A stretch of DNA of 33,959 nt from Myxococcales bacterium (GTDB lineage: Bacteria; Pseudomonadota; Gammaproteobacteria; DSM-16500), in the NCBI GenBank assembly GCA_903970525.1, contig CAJCIZ010000256.1, positions 1 to 33,959 on the forward strand, in the 5' to 3' direction. Shown here one piece after another: positions 16,248 to 23,961 of this stretch. The position numbers and the translations under genes are program-made. Numbering within the stretch: position 1 is the first letter of the stretch; each line of letters opens with the position of its first letter. The notes under the pieces were generated by a model, which was not told where the DNA came from, did no database searches, and saw nothing but the letters and a program-made list of their open reading frames with translations.

Positions 16248-16979
16248 CAAAGCGATAACCAAGCTCGCGCATAAACTAATAGCCAGATGTGACCAATTAG
16301 GTAATTGTCCATTAATTAAAATCGCACGATTTTGCTCGATAATGCTAGTGAGCGGGTTCAAATAAAAATAACTTTGATAAGCGGCAGGCACGGCAGAGAC
16401 AGAATAAAATACCGGGCTTAAAAACATCAGTGCCGTTGTGAAAATAGTCACGGTATGCGTAACATCTCGAATGAATACGCCAAGTGATGCCAGCAACCAA
16501 CTTAATCCAAGAATTAAAAACACTAATGGCAAATTGACTAGCGGTAAAAATACCGCAGTCCAATGTATAGAATGATTCATCACGAGATAAAAAATTAATA
16601 AGACGCAAAAACTAATCCCCGCATGAAACAAGGCTGAACCTAAGTTAACCCAAGGTAAAATTTCTAATGGAAAAATAACTTTTTTCACGAAATTGACATT
16701 TTGCAATATCAAGTGCGGCGCTCGATTTAAGCATTCTGAAAACAAGGTAAAAGGAATCAGCCCAGCAAATAATGTCATGGCAAATTCAAATTGATTGCCA
16801 TTGGCGACACCCCAACGCGCTTTGTAAACAAAACTAAAGAAAAAAGTGTAAACGCACAGCATAAAAATAGGATTGAAAAAAGACCATAATAATCCAAAAG
16901 CAGAGCCGCGATATCTTCCCAACACTTCACGCTTAGTCAGTTGTGAAATCAGTTCGCGATATTTCCATGCTGAGATCAT
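16194..16979 (-). CDS. wzm: O-antigen ABC exporter permease
   Basis: Inner-membrane permease of the polysaccharide ABC exporter, 261 residues with about six hydrophobic helices (ABC-2 type). The N-terminal amphipathic stretch (LISQLTKREVLGRYRGSAFGLLWSFFNP) and the C-terminal KTRHAFADVV are characteristic of Wzm/KpsM-type permeases, so the reading frame is intact to its end. GAGGT overlapping the stop of the upstream glycosyltransferase lies 7 bases before the ATG, and the gap is only 4 bases, so it is the third gene of a minus-strand operon with two GT4 genes. It pairs functionally with Wzt, 1.9 kb downstream beyond the opposite-strand fcl-fkbM genes. Confidence 0.93.
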   Translation of the reverse strand: MISAWKYRELISQLTKREVLGRYRGSAFGLLWSFFNPIFMLCVYTFFFSFVYKARWGVANGNQFEFAMTLFAGLIPFTLFSECLNRAPHLILQNVNFVKKVIFPLEILPWVNLGSALFHAGISFCVLLIFYLVMNHSIHWTAVFLPLVNLPLVFLILGLSWLLASLGVFIRDVTHTVTIFTTALMFLSPVFYSVSAVPAAYQSYFYLNPLTSIIEQNRAILINGQLPNWSHLAISLCASLVIALLGYTWFQKTRHAFADVV

Positions 16980-16983
16980 TGAG

Positions 16984-18132
16984 TTAACCTCGATTCAAAA
17001 CAGATTGATAAATTTTTAAGGTTTCTTCTGCGCATTTTTCCCAGCTAAAATCTTTGACGCGTTCGCTGCCTTTTTCTTTTAACTCTTCGCGCAGCGCTGG
17101 CGTGGTGAGTAAGAGATTCATGGCTTTGGTCATTTCTGAAATACTATAGGGGTCGATTAAATAAGCGGCGCCATTTGCAATTTCAGGTAGGGCTGCGATA
17201 TTAGAAGTTAAGACAGGTGTATGAGAAGCAAAGGCTTCTAATAAGGTTAAGCCAAATCCTTCATGTAGCGAAGGATGTAGATACAAGCTTGCGCATTGAA
17301 ATAAGGCTCTTAACTCATCTGTTGAAACGTATTTTAACCAGTAGCCACGTTCTTGTGAAGTCAGTTTTTCGATGGCAGCTAAGCTATCTTCTGTGCCCCA
17401 GCCCGCTCTGCCTACGACTACGAGAGGATATTCTTTTTGGATATCTAATGGTAAGTCCAAGTAGGCATCGACCAAGCGTGGGAGATTTTTTTTATGTTGT
17501 AAAGTGCCGGTGAATAATACAAATTTTTCGGGCAATTGATGTTTTTTAAGAACGGCCATTTTCTCTTCGGCTGAGATAGGCGTGAACCAAGCCGGTGCAA
17601 CACCTAAGTAGACTACGCTGATATTTTCTTCTTTCACGCCAGCATATTCTAAGACTTCTTGCACCATCGTTTGTGAGATAGTGATGAAGTGGTCAGCCCA
17701 GTTTAAGGTTTTTTTGCGCGCGATTTTTTTGATATTTCCAAAGCGCATGCTATGCCATTCGGGATGCTTAAACATCAGTGCATCATTGATGGTCGCAATG
17801 GTTGGAATTTTTTTGAATTTAGGCACCATGTGATCGGTTGCATGAAAGAGATCAATCTGTTTTTCTAATTCGCCATGCAAAGGAAATAGAGCAGGTGTGG
17901 CGATAGAAAGCATCGTCGACCACATATAGGGTAACTGCAAACTTTGGCTATTGGCTAATTCTGGTGTAACTTGATTCTTCCGCGTTGGGTAGTAGCATGG
18001 AACAATATTTAAATTATGCTTAAGATATTCGGCATACAAATTTTGTGTGTACATGCCTATACCGTCGATTTTTTCTCGCGCGAGCGCTGGTTCAAATGTG
18101 GTGGATGATAAGCCTATTCGCATTGTATTCAT
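16984..18132 (-). CDS. GT4-type glycosyltransferase
   Basis: Cytoplasmic GT-B-fold glycosyltransferase of 382 residues. Seen: an N-terminal MRIGLSSTTFEPAL strand; LFTGTLQHKKNLPRLVDAY, the start of the second Rossmann domain; and EGFGLTLLEAFASHTPVLTSN starting near residue 291, the donor-binding region. The LPEIANGAAYLIDP segment is standard for mannosyl/rhamnosyl-type GT4 enzymes. Two ATGs are possible: 18132, with AGGA only 3 bases away, and 18123, with AGGA 12 bases away; neither is ideal and the first is kept. It starts 5 bases after the upstream glycosyltransferase ends. The sugar is unknown; mannose is a guess from family resemblance. Confidence 0.88.
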   Translation of the reverse strand: MNTMRIGLSSTTFEPALAREKIDGIGMYTQNLYAEYLKHNLNIVPCYYPTRKNQVTPELANSQSLQLPYMWSTMLSIATPALFPLHGELEKQIDLFHATDHMVPKFKKIPTIATINDALMFKHPEWHSMRFGNIKKIARKKTLNWADHFITISQTMVQEVLEYAGVKEENISVVYLGVAPAWFTPISAEEKMAVLKKHQLPEKFVLFTGTLQHKKNLPRLVDAYLDLPLDIQKEYPLVVVGRAGWGTEDSLAAIEKLTSQERGYWLKYVSTDELRALFQCASLYLHPSLHEGFGLTLLEAFASHTPVLTSNIAALPEIANGAAYLIDPYSISEMTKAMNLLLTTPALREELKEKGSERVKDFSWEKCAEETLKIYQSVLNRG

Positions 18133-18137
18133 TGTTC

Positions 18138-19253
18138 CTATGCAGATGTGACGCTCTTCACAAATTCTTTCATGTTCTCTCTAAACTTCTCTGGCGCAAA
18201 TGCCGCTGCTTTCTTAATACAATTGTCAGCCGTAAATTTATCTTGATTCACTTCAAACTCACGTACTGCAGCTTGTATCGCAGCAACAGATTGTTCTTTA
18301 AAAAACAATCCCGTCGGATGCGCAGTCTCTAAGCCACAAACTGTTTCAAGAGCACCACCTTTACCATACGCAATCACAGGTGTTCCGCACGCTTGTGCTT
18401 CTAGTGGGACTAAACCAAAATCTTCTTCCGCCGCGAAGACTAATGCTTTCGCCTGCTGTAAATACTGTTTTAATTTTTCCCCAGATTGGTATCCTAAAAT
18501 GTCAATATTTTTCGTTGCCTTAGATTTGACTTTAGCCATCTCAGGCCCATCACCAATCACGACTAATTTTTTCTCAGGCATAGCGGCAAAGCTTTCAACA
18601 ATCAAATCCATTTTTTTATAAGGGACTAAACGAGAAGCAGTAAGATAGTAGTCTTCTTTTTCAAAGCAAGGCGTGAAAAAGTTTGTATCTAAGGCTGGAT
18701 AGATAACAGTCGCTTCGCGTCTATAGGTTTTCCAAATACGTTGGGCAATAAACTGAGAATTTGCAACAAAATGATCGACGCCATGCGCTGTACGTTGGTC
18801 CCAGATTCGCATCTTATGCAAAAAATATTTAGCCAGCTGACCCTTCAAGCCTTTGTCTAACCCGGTTTCTCGCAAATACTGGTGTTGTAAATCCCAGGCA
18901 TAACGCATAGGCGAGTGGACATAGCTGATATGGACTTGATTGGGGCCTGTGATCACACCTTTTGAGACGGCATGAGAGCTGGAAATCACAAGATCGTAGG
19001 CCGAAACATCCAGTTGCTCAATTGCCATAGGCATCAAAGGCAGGTAACTGCGATAGCGTTTTTTCGCAAAAGGGAGATTTTGAATAAATGTGGTTTTGAC
19101 CAGCTTATTCTGTAAAAAATGGCGCTCTGACTCAGGCACAAAGTCAACGACAGCGAATAAATCCGCGTCAGGATAGCAGACGAGTAGCTCGGCCAGTAGC
19201 CGTTCTGACCCCGCATAAGTGATTAACCAGTCACATACTATCGCAATTTTCAT
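18138..19253 (-). CDS. GT4-type glycosyltransferase, WbaZ/mannosyltransferase-like
   Basis: 371 residues, GT-B fold. The N-terminus MKIAIVCDWLITYAGSERLL, the HISYVHSPMRYAWD segment and the HGVDHFVANSQFIAQRI segment are typical of O-antigen mannosyltransferases related to WbaZ. The donor-binding EEDFGLVPLEAQACGTPV begins near residue 276, with YGKGGALETV after it. It is the first gene of the minus-strand operon with the second GT4 gene and wzm, and diverges from the sugar-phosphate transferase gene across a 71-bp gap. The exact donor and linkage cannot be read from sequence. Start ATG 19253 follows GGGTAAC. Confidence 0.88.
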   Translation of the reverse strand: MKIAIVCDWLITYAGSERLLAELLVCYPDADLFAVVDFVPESERHFLQNKLVKTTFIQNLPFAKKRYRSYLPLMPMAIEQLDVSAYDLVISSSHAVSKGVITGPNQVHISYVHSPMRYAWDLQHQYLRETGLDKGLKGQLAKYFLHKMRIWDQRTAHGVDHFVANSQFIAQRIWKTYRREATVIYPALDTNFFTPCFEKEDYYLTASRLVPYKKMDLIVESFAAMPEKKLVVIGDGPEMAKVKSKATKNIDILGYQSGEKLKQYLQQAKALVFAAEEDFGLVPLEAQACGTPVIAYGKGGALETVCGLETAHPTGLFFKEQSVAAIQAAVREFEVNQDKFTADNCIKKAAAFAPEKFRENMKEFVKSVTSA

Positions 19254-19324
19254 CGTTACCCTATAAAATAGCCAACACTAGAAATGGCGAGAGTTTAACA
19301 TATCCCTCCCTTAAATGAGAACTT

Positions 19325-20725
19325 ATGCTGCTACCCAAAGGCTTATTAAAAGAATATTCACGTACGCTATCCTATGTCTTGCGAGGGTTTGACGTTGCGG
19401 CCATCCTCATGGCGGGCTTATCCGCCTATTTCATCAAATTTGGTGATCTCAGCTTAAAACATCAATATATCATTGGCTTGCTGGTTGCAGCTGCCCTTAC
19501 GCCACTGGTTTTCGGATTTTTTCATATCTATGAATCTATGCGCGCGAAAGGCTTTTGGCAGTCGGTCACCAAGTTTGCGCAATCTATCACTGCACTATTG
19601 ATTATTTTGACGGGGTTAGCGTTTGTGACCAAGACAGGTGATCATTTCTCACGAAATTGGTTTTTTCTCTGGGCTGGATTATCGTTTGGGTGGGTGATTT
19701 TATTTCGTAGTTTGCTCATGTTGGTTCTGCGCTTCATGCGTTCAAAAGGTTTGAATGAACGTCGTGTTATTATTTTGGGCGCAGGAGAGTTAGGCAGCAA
19801 ATTGGCAGAAACCGTGCATCATGCGATGTGGACAGGTTTTCGCGTATTTGCCATATTTGATGATCAGCCTAATGAAAAAATCTCAACAATTGCTGGCATC
19901 CCCGTGCAGAAAACACCGGAGCGTATCAGTGAATATTTCAGTCAACATTCAATTGATGAAATTTGGTTAGCGCTACCTTTGTCAGCAGAAGCGCGTGTGA
20001 AAACAATTTTACATGAATTACGTCATCATACGATTACGACGCGTTTAGTCTTAGATATTTTTGGCTTGGATTTATTTAATCATTCCATTACAAATTTAGC
20101 CGGTTTTCCTGTATTGAATATTCGTTCAACGCCTATGGTGGGAATGAATCGACTTGTCAAAGCCATAGAAGATAGAGTGGTGGCGAGTTTAATTCTTTTA
20201 TTGATTAGTCCTTTATTATTGCTCATTGCAATTGCTGTGAAATTGAGTTCGACCGGCCCCATTTTTTATCGTCAAAAACGCGTCAGTTGGAATGGCAAAG
20301 AATTTAATATGTTGAAGTTTCGCACGATGCCGGTTGATGCAGAAGCGAAAACGGGTCCTGTTTGGGCGAAAGCCGGAGAAAATCGTGCGACCCCAATCGG
20401 TGCTTTTCTCCGTAAAACCAGCTTGGATGAATTGCCACAGTTTCTAAATGTCGTCTTGGGTGATATGTCTATTGTGGGTCCACGCCCCGAGCGTTTAGTG
20501 TTTGTGGAAGAATTTAAAGATAAAATCCCGGGTTATATGCAAAAGCATTTAGTGAAAGCCGGTATCACAGGATGGGCGCAAATTAATGGGTGGCGTGGCA
20601 ATACCAGTTTAGAAAAACGCATAGAATATGATTTATATTATATTGAAAACTGGTCTTTGATTTTTGATCTTAAAATTATTTTCTTAACTTTGTTTCGGGG
20701 ACTGGTAAATCAAAATGCATACTAA
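19325..20725 (+). CDS. Undecaprenyl-phosphate sugar phosphotransferase (polyprenol-P hexose-1-P transferase, WcaJ/WbaP type)
   Basis: Starts the glycan by moving a sugar-1-phosphate from a UDP-sugar onto undecaprenyl phosphate at the inner membrane. 466 residues: four N-terminal hydrophobic helices (about 20-135), a Rossmann-like middle part (VIILGAGELGSKLAE, 148-162), a fifth hydrophobic segment (285-307) and the catalytic bacterial sugar-transferase domain with KFRTM (331-335), LDELPQ (367-372), GPRPER (385-390) and ITGWAQINGWRG (414-425). The C-terminal NQNAY is usual for this family. It overlaps galE by 11 bases, which hints that glucose- or galactose-1-phosphate is the substrate; GalNAc/GlcNAc-1-P cannot be excluded. 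Confidence 0.92.
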   Translation: MLLPKGLLKEYSRTLSYVLRGFDVAAILMAGLSAYFIKFGDLSLKHQYIIGLLVAAALTPLVFGFFHIYESMRAKGFWQSVTKFAQSITALLIILTGLAFVTKTGDHFSRNWFFLWAGLSFGWVILFRSLLMLVLRFMRSKGLNERRVIILGAGELGSKLAETVHHAMWTGFRVFAIFDDQPNEKISTIAGIPVQKTPERISEYFSQHSIDEIWLALPLSAEARVKTILHELRHHTITTRLVLDIFGLDLFNHSITNLAGFPVLNIRSTPMVGMNRLVKAIEDRVVASLILLLISPLLLLIAIAVKLSSTGPIFYRQKRVSWNGKEFNMLKFRTMPVDAEAKTGPVWAKAGENRATPIGAFLRKTSLDELPQFLNVVLGDMSIVGPRPERLVFVEEFKDKIPGYMQKHLVKAGITGWAQINGWRGNTSLEKRIEYDLYYIENWSLIFDLKIIFLTLFRGLVNQNAY

Positions 20726-21725
20726 ATCACAGCAAAAAATCTTAATCGTCGGTGGGGCAGGTTATATTGGCGCAAATATGGTGCATTGCGCAAAACGTGC
20801 TGGCTATATTCCTATTGTGTTAGATAACTTATCGACTGGACATCGTGAAGCGGTCAAAGATGCTGAGCTTATCATTGGAGATATGCGAGATTCTGCACTG
20901 TTAGAACGTATCTTTTCAACGCATGATATTGCTGCAGTTATGCATTTTGCTTCTTATATTCAAGTCGGTGAATCTGTCATTGATCCTGCTAAATATTACG
21001 AAAATAATGCAGCCGCAACACTCAATCTCATGCGCGCGATGGTGAAATGTCATGTGAAATATTTTATTTTTTCATCGACCGCAGCAGTTTATGGCGAGCC
21101 CGTTTATACACCGATAGATGAAAAGCATCCGATTGCGCCCATCAATCCTTACGGACACAGCAAGCGTATGGTTGAGCAAATGTTAGAAGATTTTTCGCGT
21201 AGTTATGATTTTAAATTTACAGCGTTACGCTATTTTAATGCCGCCGGTGCGAATCCAGAAGAAAAACTCGGTGAACGTCATGAACCGGAAACACATTTGA
21301 TTCCTGTTGTGTTGCAAGCTGCAGATGGTAAGCGCAAAGCGATTACGGTGTATGGCACAGATTATGCGACACCGGATGGTACGGGTATTCGAGATTATAT
21401 TCATGTGACGGATTTGTGTTCGGCGCATTTGCTTGCGTTGGAAGCTTTGTGGAAGGGTGCTAAGAGTAATATTTATAACTTGAGTACGGGCAGTGGATAT
21501 TCCGTTCAGCAAGTGATAGACACCGTGCGTGAAGTGACGGGACGTGATGTGCCTGTGGTGTATGGGGAACGTCGCTCGGGCGATCCTGCGGTTTTAGTAG
21601 GGGATACCAGTCATGCAGTCAGAGAATTGGGCTGGAAGCCGAAGTATTCGGATTTGAAGAGAATTATTAGTGATGCGTGGAAGGCGTATTTGATTTTTCA
21701 GCAGATGGAAGAAGTAGAACACTAA
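20715..21725 (+). CDS. galE: UDP-glucose 4-epimerase
   Basis: Interconverts UDP-glucose and UDP-galactose (some homologues also the N-acetyl forms); cytoplasmic, NAD-bound. 336 residues with GGAGYIGAN (13-21), DNLSTGH (37-43), FSSTAAVYG (119-127), catalytic Tyr146-x3-Lys150 in NPYGHSK, RYFNAAGA, and GTDYATPDGTGIRDYIHV, the last being a strong GalE signature. The start lies inside the 3' end of the sugar-phosphate transferase gene (11-base overlap), so the two are co-expressed. It ends just before a long palindromic element that separates it from a convergent glycosyltransferase. Confidence 0.95.
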   Translation: MHTKSQQKILIVGGAGYIGANMVHCAKRAGYIPIVLDNLSTGHREAVKDAELIIGDMRDSALLERIFSTHDIAAVMHFASYIQVGESVIDPAKYYENNAAATLNLMRAMVKCHVKYFIFSSTAAVYGEPVYTPIDEKHPIAPINPYGHSKRMVEQMLEDFSRSYDFKFTALRYFNAAGANPEEKLGERHEPETHLIPVVLQAADGKRKAITVYGTDYATPDGTGIRDYIHVTDLCSAHLLALEALWKGAKSNIYNLSTGSGYSVQQVIDTVREVTGRDVPVVYGERRSGDPAVLVGDTSHAVRELGWKPKYSDLKRIISDAWKAYLIFQQMEEVEH

Positions 21726-21743
21726 AATTTTTTTGGTTTACCC

Positions 21744-21813
21744 CTCACCCAACCCTCTCCCGCCAACATAATACAAGTTCACGGTATTATATTGCGGGAG
21801 AGGGTTGGGTGAG
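21744..21813. repeat. Long palindromic element (REP-like) between convergent genes, probable bidirectional terminator
   Basis: Two 20-bp arms, CTCACCCAACCC...CCCGC (21744-21763) and its exact reverse complement (21794-21813), match perfectly. After a one-base bulge (C21764) the stem continues with AACATAATAC (21765-21774) against GTATTATATT (21784-21793), with one mismatch, leaving a 9-base loop. An A/T-rich stretch with a T-run (about 21724-21737) precedes it. The CCTCACCCAACCCTCTCCC core resembles dispersed palindromic repeats seen in many proteobacterial genomes (from memory). Confidence 0.85.
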
Positions 21814-22924
21814 AGTGTGAATACAATGACTCCCAAAACTTCTTTCTAAACACCTCAATAGAAAATAATTCACGCATACGTTGATATCCTTTTTCCCCGA
21901 ACGCATCACGCTCTGTTTGCGACAACTGAAATACAGCTAACATAGCATTCGCTAGCTCTTTAGGCTGCTTAGCATCCACTAACACACCTGATTCTCCAAC
22001 CACTTCCGGAATCCCAAAAATTCTCGTCCCAATCATCGGAATGCGTGCAACCATCGCTTCCAACAACACACGCCCAAAAGATTCTTTCACGGAACAAAGA
22101 ATAAAAACATCAAACGCGCGCATATAACGAAATCCATCGGGCACATGACCCATAAAACGAATGGAATTTTCTAATCCCAAATCATGCGCTTGGTTTTTTA
22201 ATTCTCCTTCTAATTTGCCGCCACCTATAATGACTAACTGACTAGATTGGCAGCGCGCATGAATCAATGAAAAAGCCTGGAGTAAACTCTTTTGATCTTT
22301 GTCGTAAGTCAATCTACCCATGTGACCAAAAATAAAAGTGTTCTTGTCTAACTGTAATTTTTCACGCGCGACATTGTGTGAATAAAGTTGTGATTCAATC
22401 TCATCGTGGTCAATAATGTTATGCAGTGTGATCACTTTTTCTGGCGAAACGCCTAAAAGTTTGCATCGTAAATCATCGCGCACTGCATTGGAAACGCCTA
22501 CAAAAAACATATTTTTTCGAAATAAGGTTGCGACTAACAGTTTTCTACCCATCGCATCCATCGTGCCTATCGCGTGCATCACAAAAAATAAGTGTGGGAT
22601 GAGAACAAATTGCGAGACCCAAAGCATAAGATAAGTAGGCTTGTAGCGATGACAAATCACGACGTCAAATTTTTTTTCACGACAAAGCTTCAGCAAGCGA
22701 CGGATCACGCCGATTTTAAGTCCACGGATCTCAGCGCGTGAGCAGTTCATAAAAAGAACATTTTCAGCTAGATTTTTTTGACGTAACGAATCTGTTTCTT
22801 CTTCGACCAGGTAAGCTACGGTCACTTCGTAATCAGCGCGGTCAAATAATTGTACATATTGATTACAGCTTTCAGTGAAAGGGCTGCCTGGGCTGTGAGC
22901 GAGAATGAGGATATTTTTGCGCAT
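21779..22924 (-). CDS. GT4-type glycosyltransferase with repeat-derived C-terminus
   Basis: 381 residues, GT-B fold: N-terminal KNILILAHSPGSPFTES loop, HNIIDHDEI in the middle, FGHMGRLTYDKDQKSLLQAF opening the second domain, and KESFGRVLLEAM (280-291) as the donor-binding motif, then GTRIFGIPEVV and GVLVDAK. It is transcribed alone, convergent with galE and divergent from galU. The final ten residues (HPTLSRNIIP, 372-381) are encoded by one arm of the palindromic element and its stop codon lies in the hairpin loop, so the ancestral stop was probably lost to the insertion. No clear ribosome site precedes ATG 22924. Donor unknown. Confidence 0.87.
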   Translation of the reverse strand: MRKNILILAHSPGSPFTESCNQYVQLFDRADYEVTVAYLVEEETDSLRQKNLAENVLFMNCSRAEIRGLKIGVIRRLLKLCREKKFDVVICHRYKPTYLMLWVSQFVLIPHLFFVMHAIGTMDAMGRKLLVATLFRKNMFFVGVSNAVRDDLRCKLLGVSPEKVITLHNIIDHDEIESQLYSHNVAREKLQLDKNTFIFGHMGRLTYDKDQKSLLQAFSLIHARCQSSQLVIIGGGKLEGELKNQAHDLGLENSIRFMGHVPDGFRYMRAFDVFILCSVKESFGRVLLEAMVARIPMIGTRIFGIPEVVGESGVLVDAKQPKELANAMLAVFQLSQTERDAFGEKGYQRMRELFSIEVFRKKFWESLYSHSHPTLSRNIIP

Positions 22925-23094
22925 GAGTGTCTAAATGATTACCAGTTGTTTAATAATAAATCTACCAAAGAAAAACATTTTACCTCTCTCGCTCAAGGAT
23001 GCCAAACCCTATCAAGAGAATGTATGTTCTCAGGCGTGAATATGGTAGAATTTGCGAGATTTTAGACCTTGTTAAAAGTAAGGATTACAGCGGT

Positions 23095-23961
23095 ATGAGA
23101 GTGACCAAGGCAGTGTTTCCTGTTGCAGGACTGGGTACGCGTTTTTTGCCCGCCACGAAGGCAAACCCTAAAGAGATGATGCCCATTGTTGATAAACCGT
23201 TGATTCAGTATGCGGTAGAAGAAGCAGTGAAAGCAGGCATTACTGAGCTCATCTTTGTGACAAACAGTAGTAAGCGCGCCATCGAAGATCATTTTGATTC
23301 AAATTATGAATTAGAATCCAGTTTATTAGAACGTGGTAAACACGAATTATTGGAAATGGTACGAGGCATTTTACCTGAAGGTGTCTCTTGCGCATACATC
23401 CGTCAAAAATCGCCACAAGGATTAGGTCACGCTGTGTTATGCGCTAAACAATTAATTTTAAATGAACCTTTCGCTGTGTTATTGGCAGATGACTTGATTG
23501 ATGGAGGCGACTCCTCCTGCATGCAACAAATGGTTAGCGTCTTTCAGCAAAGCAAATCAAGTGTGATTGCGGTGCAACAGATTGCGACATCTGAAACAAA
23601 AAAATATGGTGTTGTTGATGTTGGAAACCAAAAAGAAAAAGTCACCAAAATTCTAGGCATTGTTGAAAAACCACAACCCGATAAAGCACCTTCCAACTTA
23701 GGTGTGGTGGGTCGCTATATCCTGACACCGAAAATATTTTCATTACTGGAGCAGACTACACACGGATCCGGTGGTGAAATTCAGTTGACTGATGCGATAG
23801 CAAAATTACTACAGTTTGAATCTGTGCATGCATTGCAATTTGAAGGCAAGCGTTATGATTGTGGTACTAAGCTCGGTTACTTGGAAGCCACCATTGCTTA
23901 TGCGCTAAAACATCCAGAATTAGCCGATGATTTTAGACTCTGTCTGCAGGGTTTTGTTTAA
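23095..23961 (+). CDS. galU: UTP-glucose-1-phosphate uridylyltransferase
   Basis: Makes UDP-glucose from UTP and glucose-1-phosphate, feeding GalE and Ugd; cytoplasmic. 288 residues, the usual length. The nucleotide-binding GLGTRFLPATKANPKEMMP occupies 12-30, followed by VDKPLIQYAVEEA, SPQGLGHAVLCAK and LLADDLIDG (the Asp pair that binds the metal), then GRYILTPKIF and FEGKRYDCGTKLGYLEA. I chose ATG 23095, where the conserved sequence begins and AAGGA stands 10 bases upstream; an in-frame ATG at 22999 would add 32 residues without family support. It overlaps the next gene by one base (TAATG). Confidence 0.95.
   Translation: MRVTKAVFPVAGLGTRFLPATKANPKEMMPIVDKPLIQYAVEEAVKAGITELIFVTNSSKRAIEDHFDSNYELESSLLERGKHELLEMVRGILPEGVSCAYIRQKSPQGLGHAVLCAKQLILNEPFAVLLADDLIDGGDSSCMQQMVSVFQQSKSSVIAVQQIATSETKKYGVVDVGNQKEKVTKILGIVEKPQPDKAPSNLGVVGRYILTPKIFSLLEQTTHGSGGEIQLTDAIAKLLQFESVHALQFEGKRYDCGTKLGYLEATIAYALKHPELADDFRLCLQGFV

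Noticed and set aside
22999-23094. 32-residue N-terminal extension of GalU
   Set aside because: The family N-terminus starts at ATG 23095 with its own ribosome site, and the extension has no conserved features.
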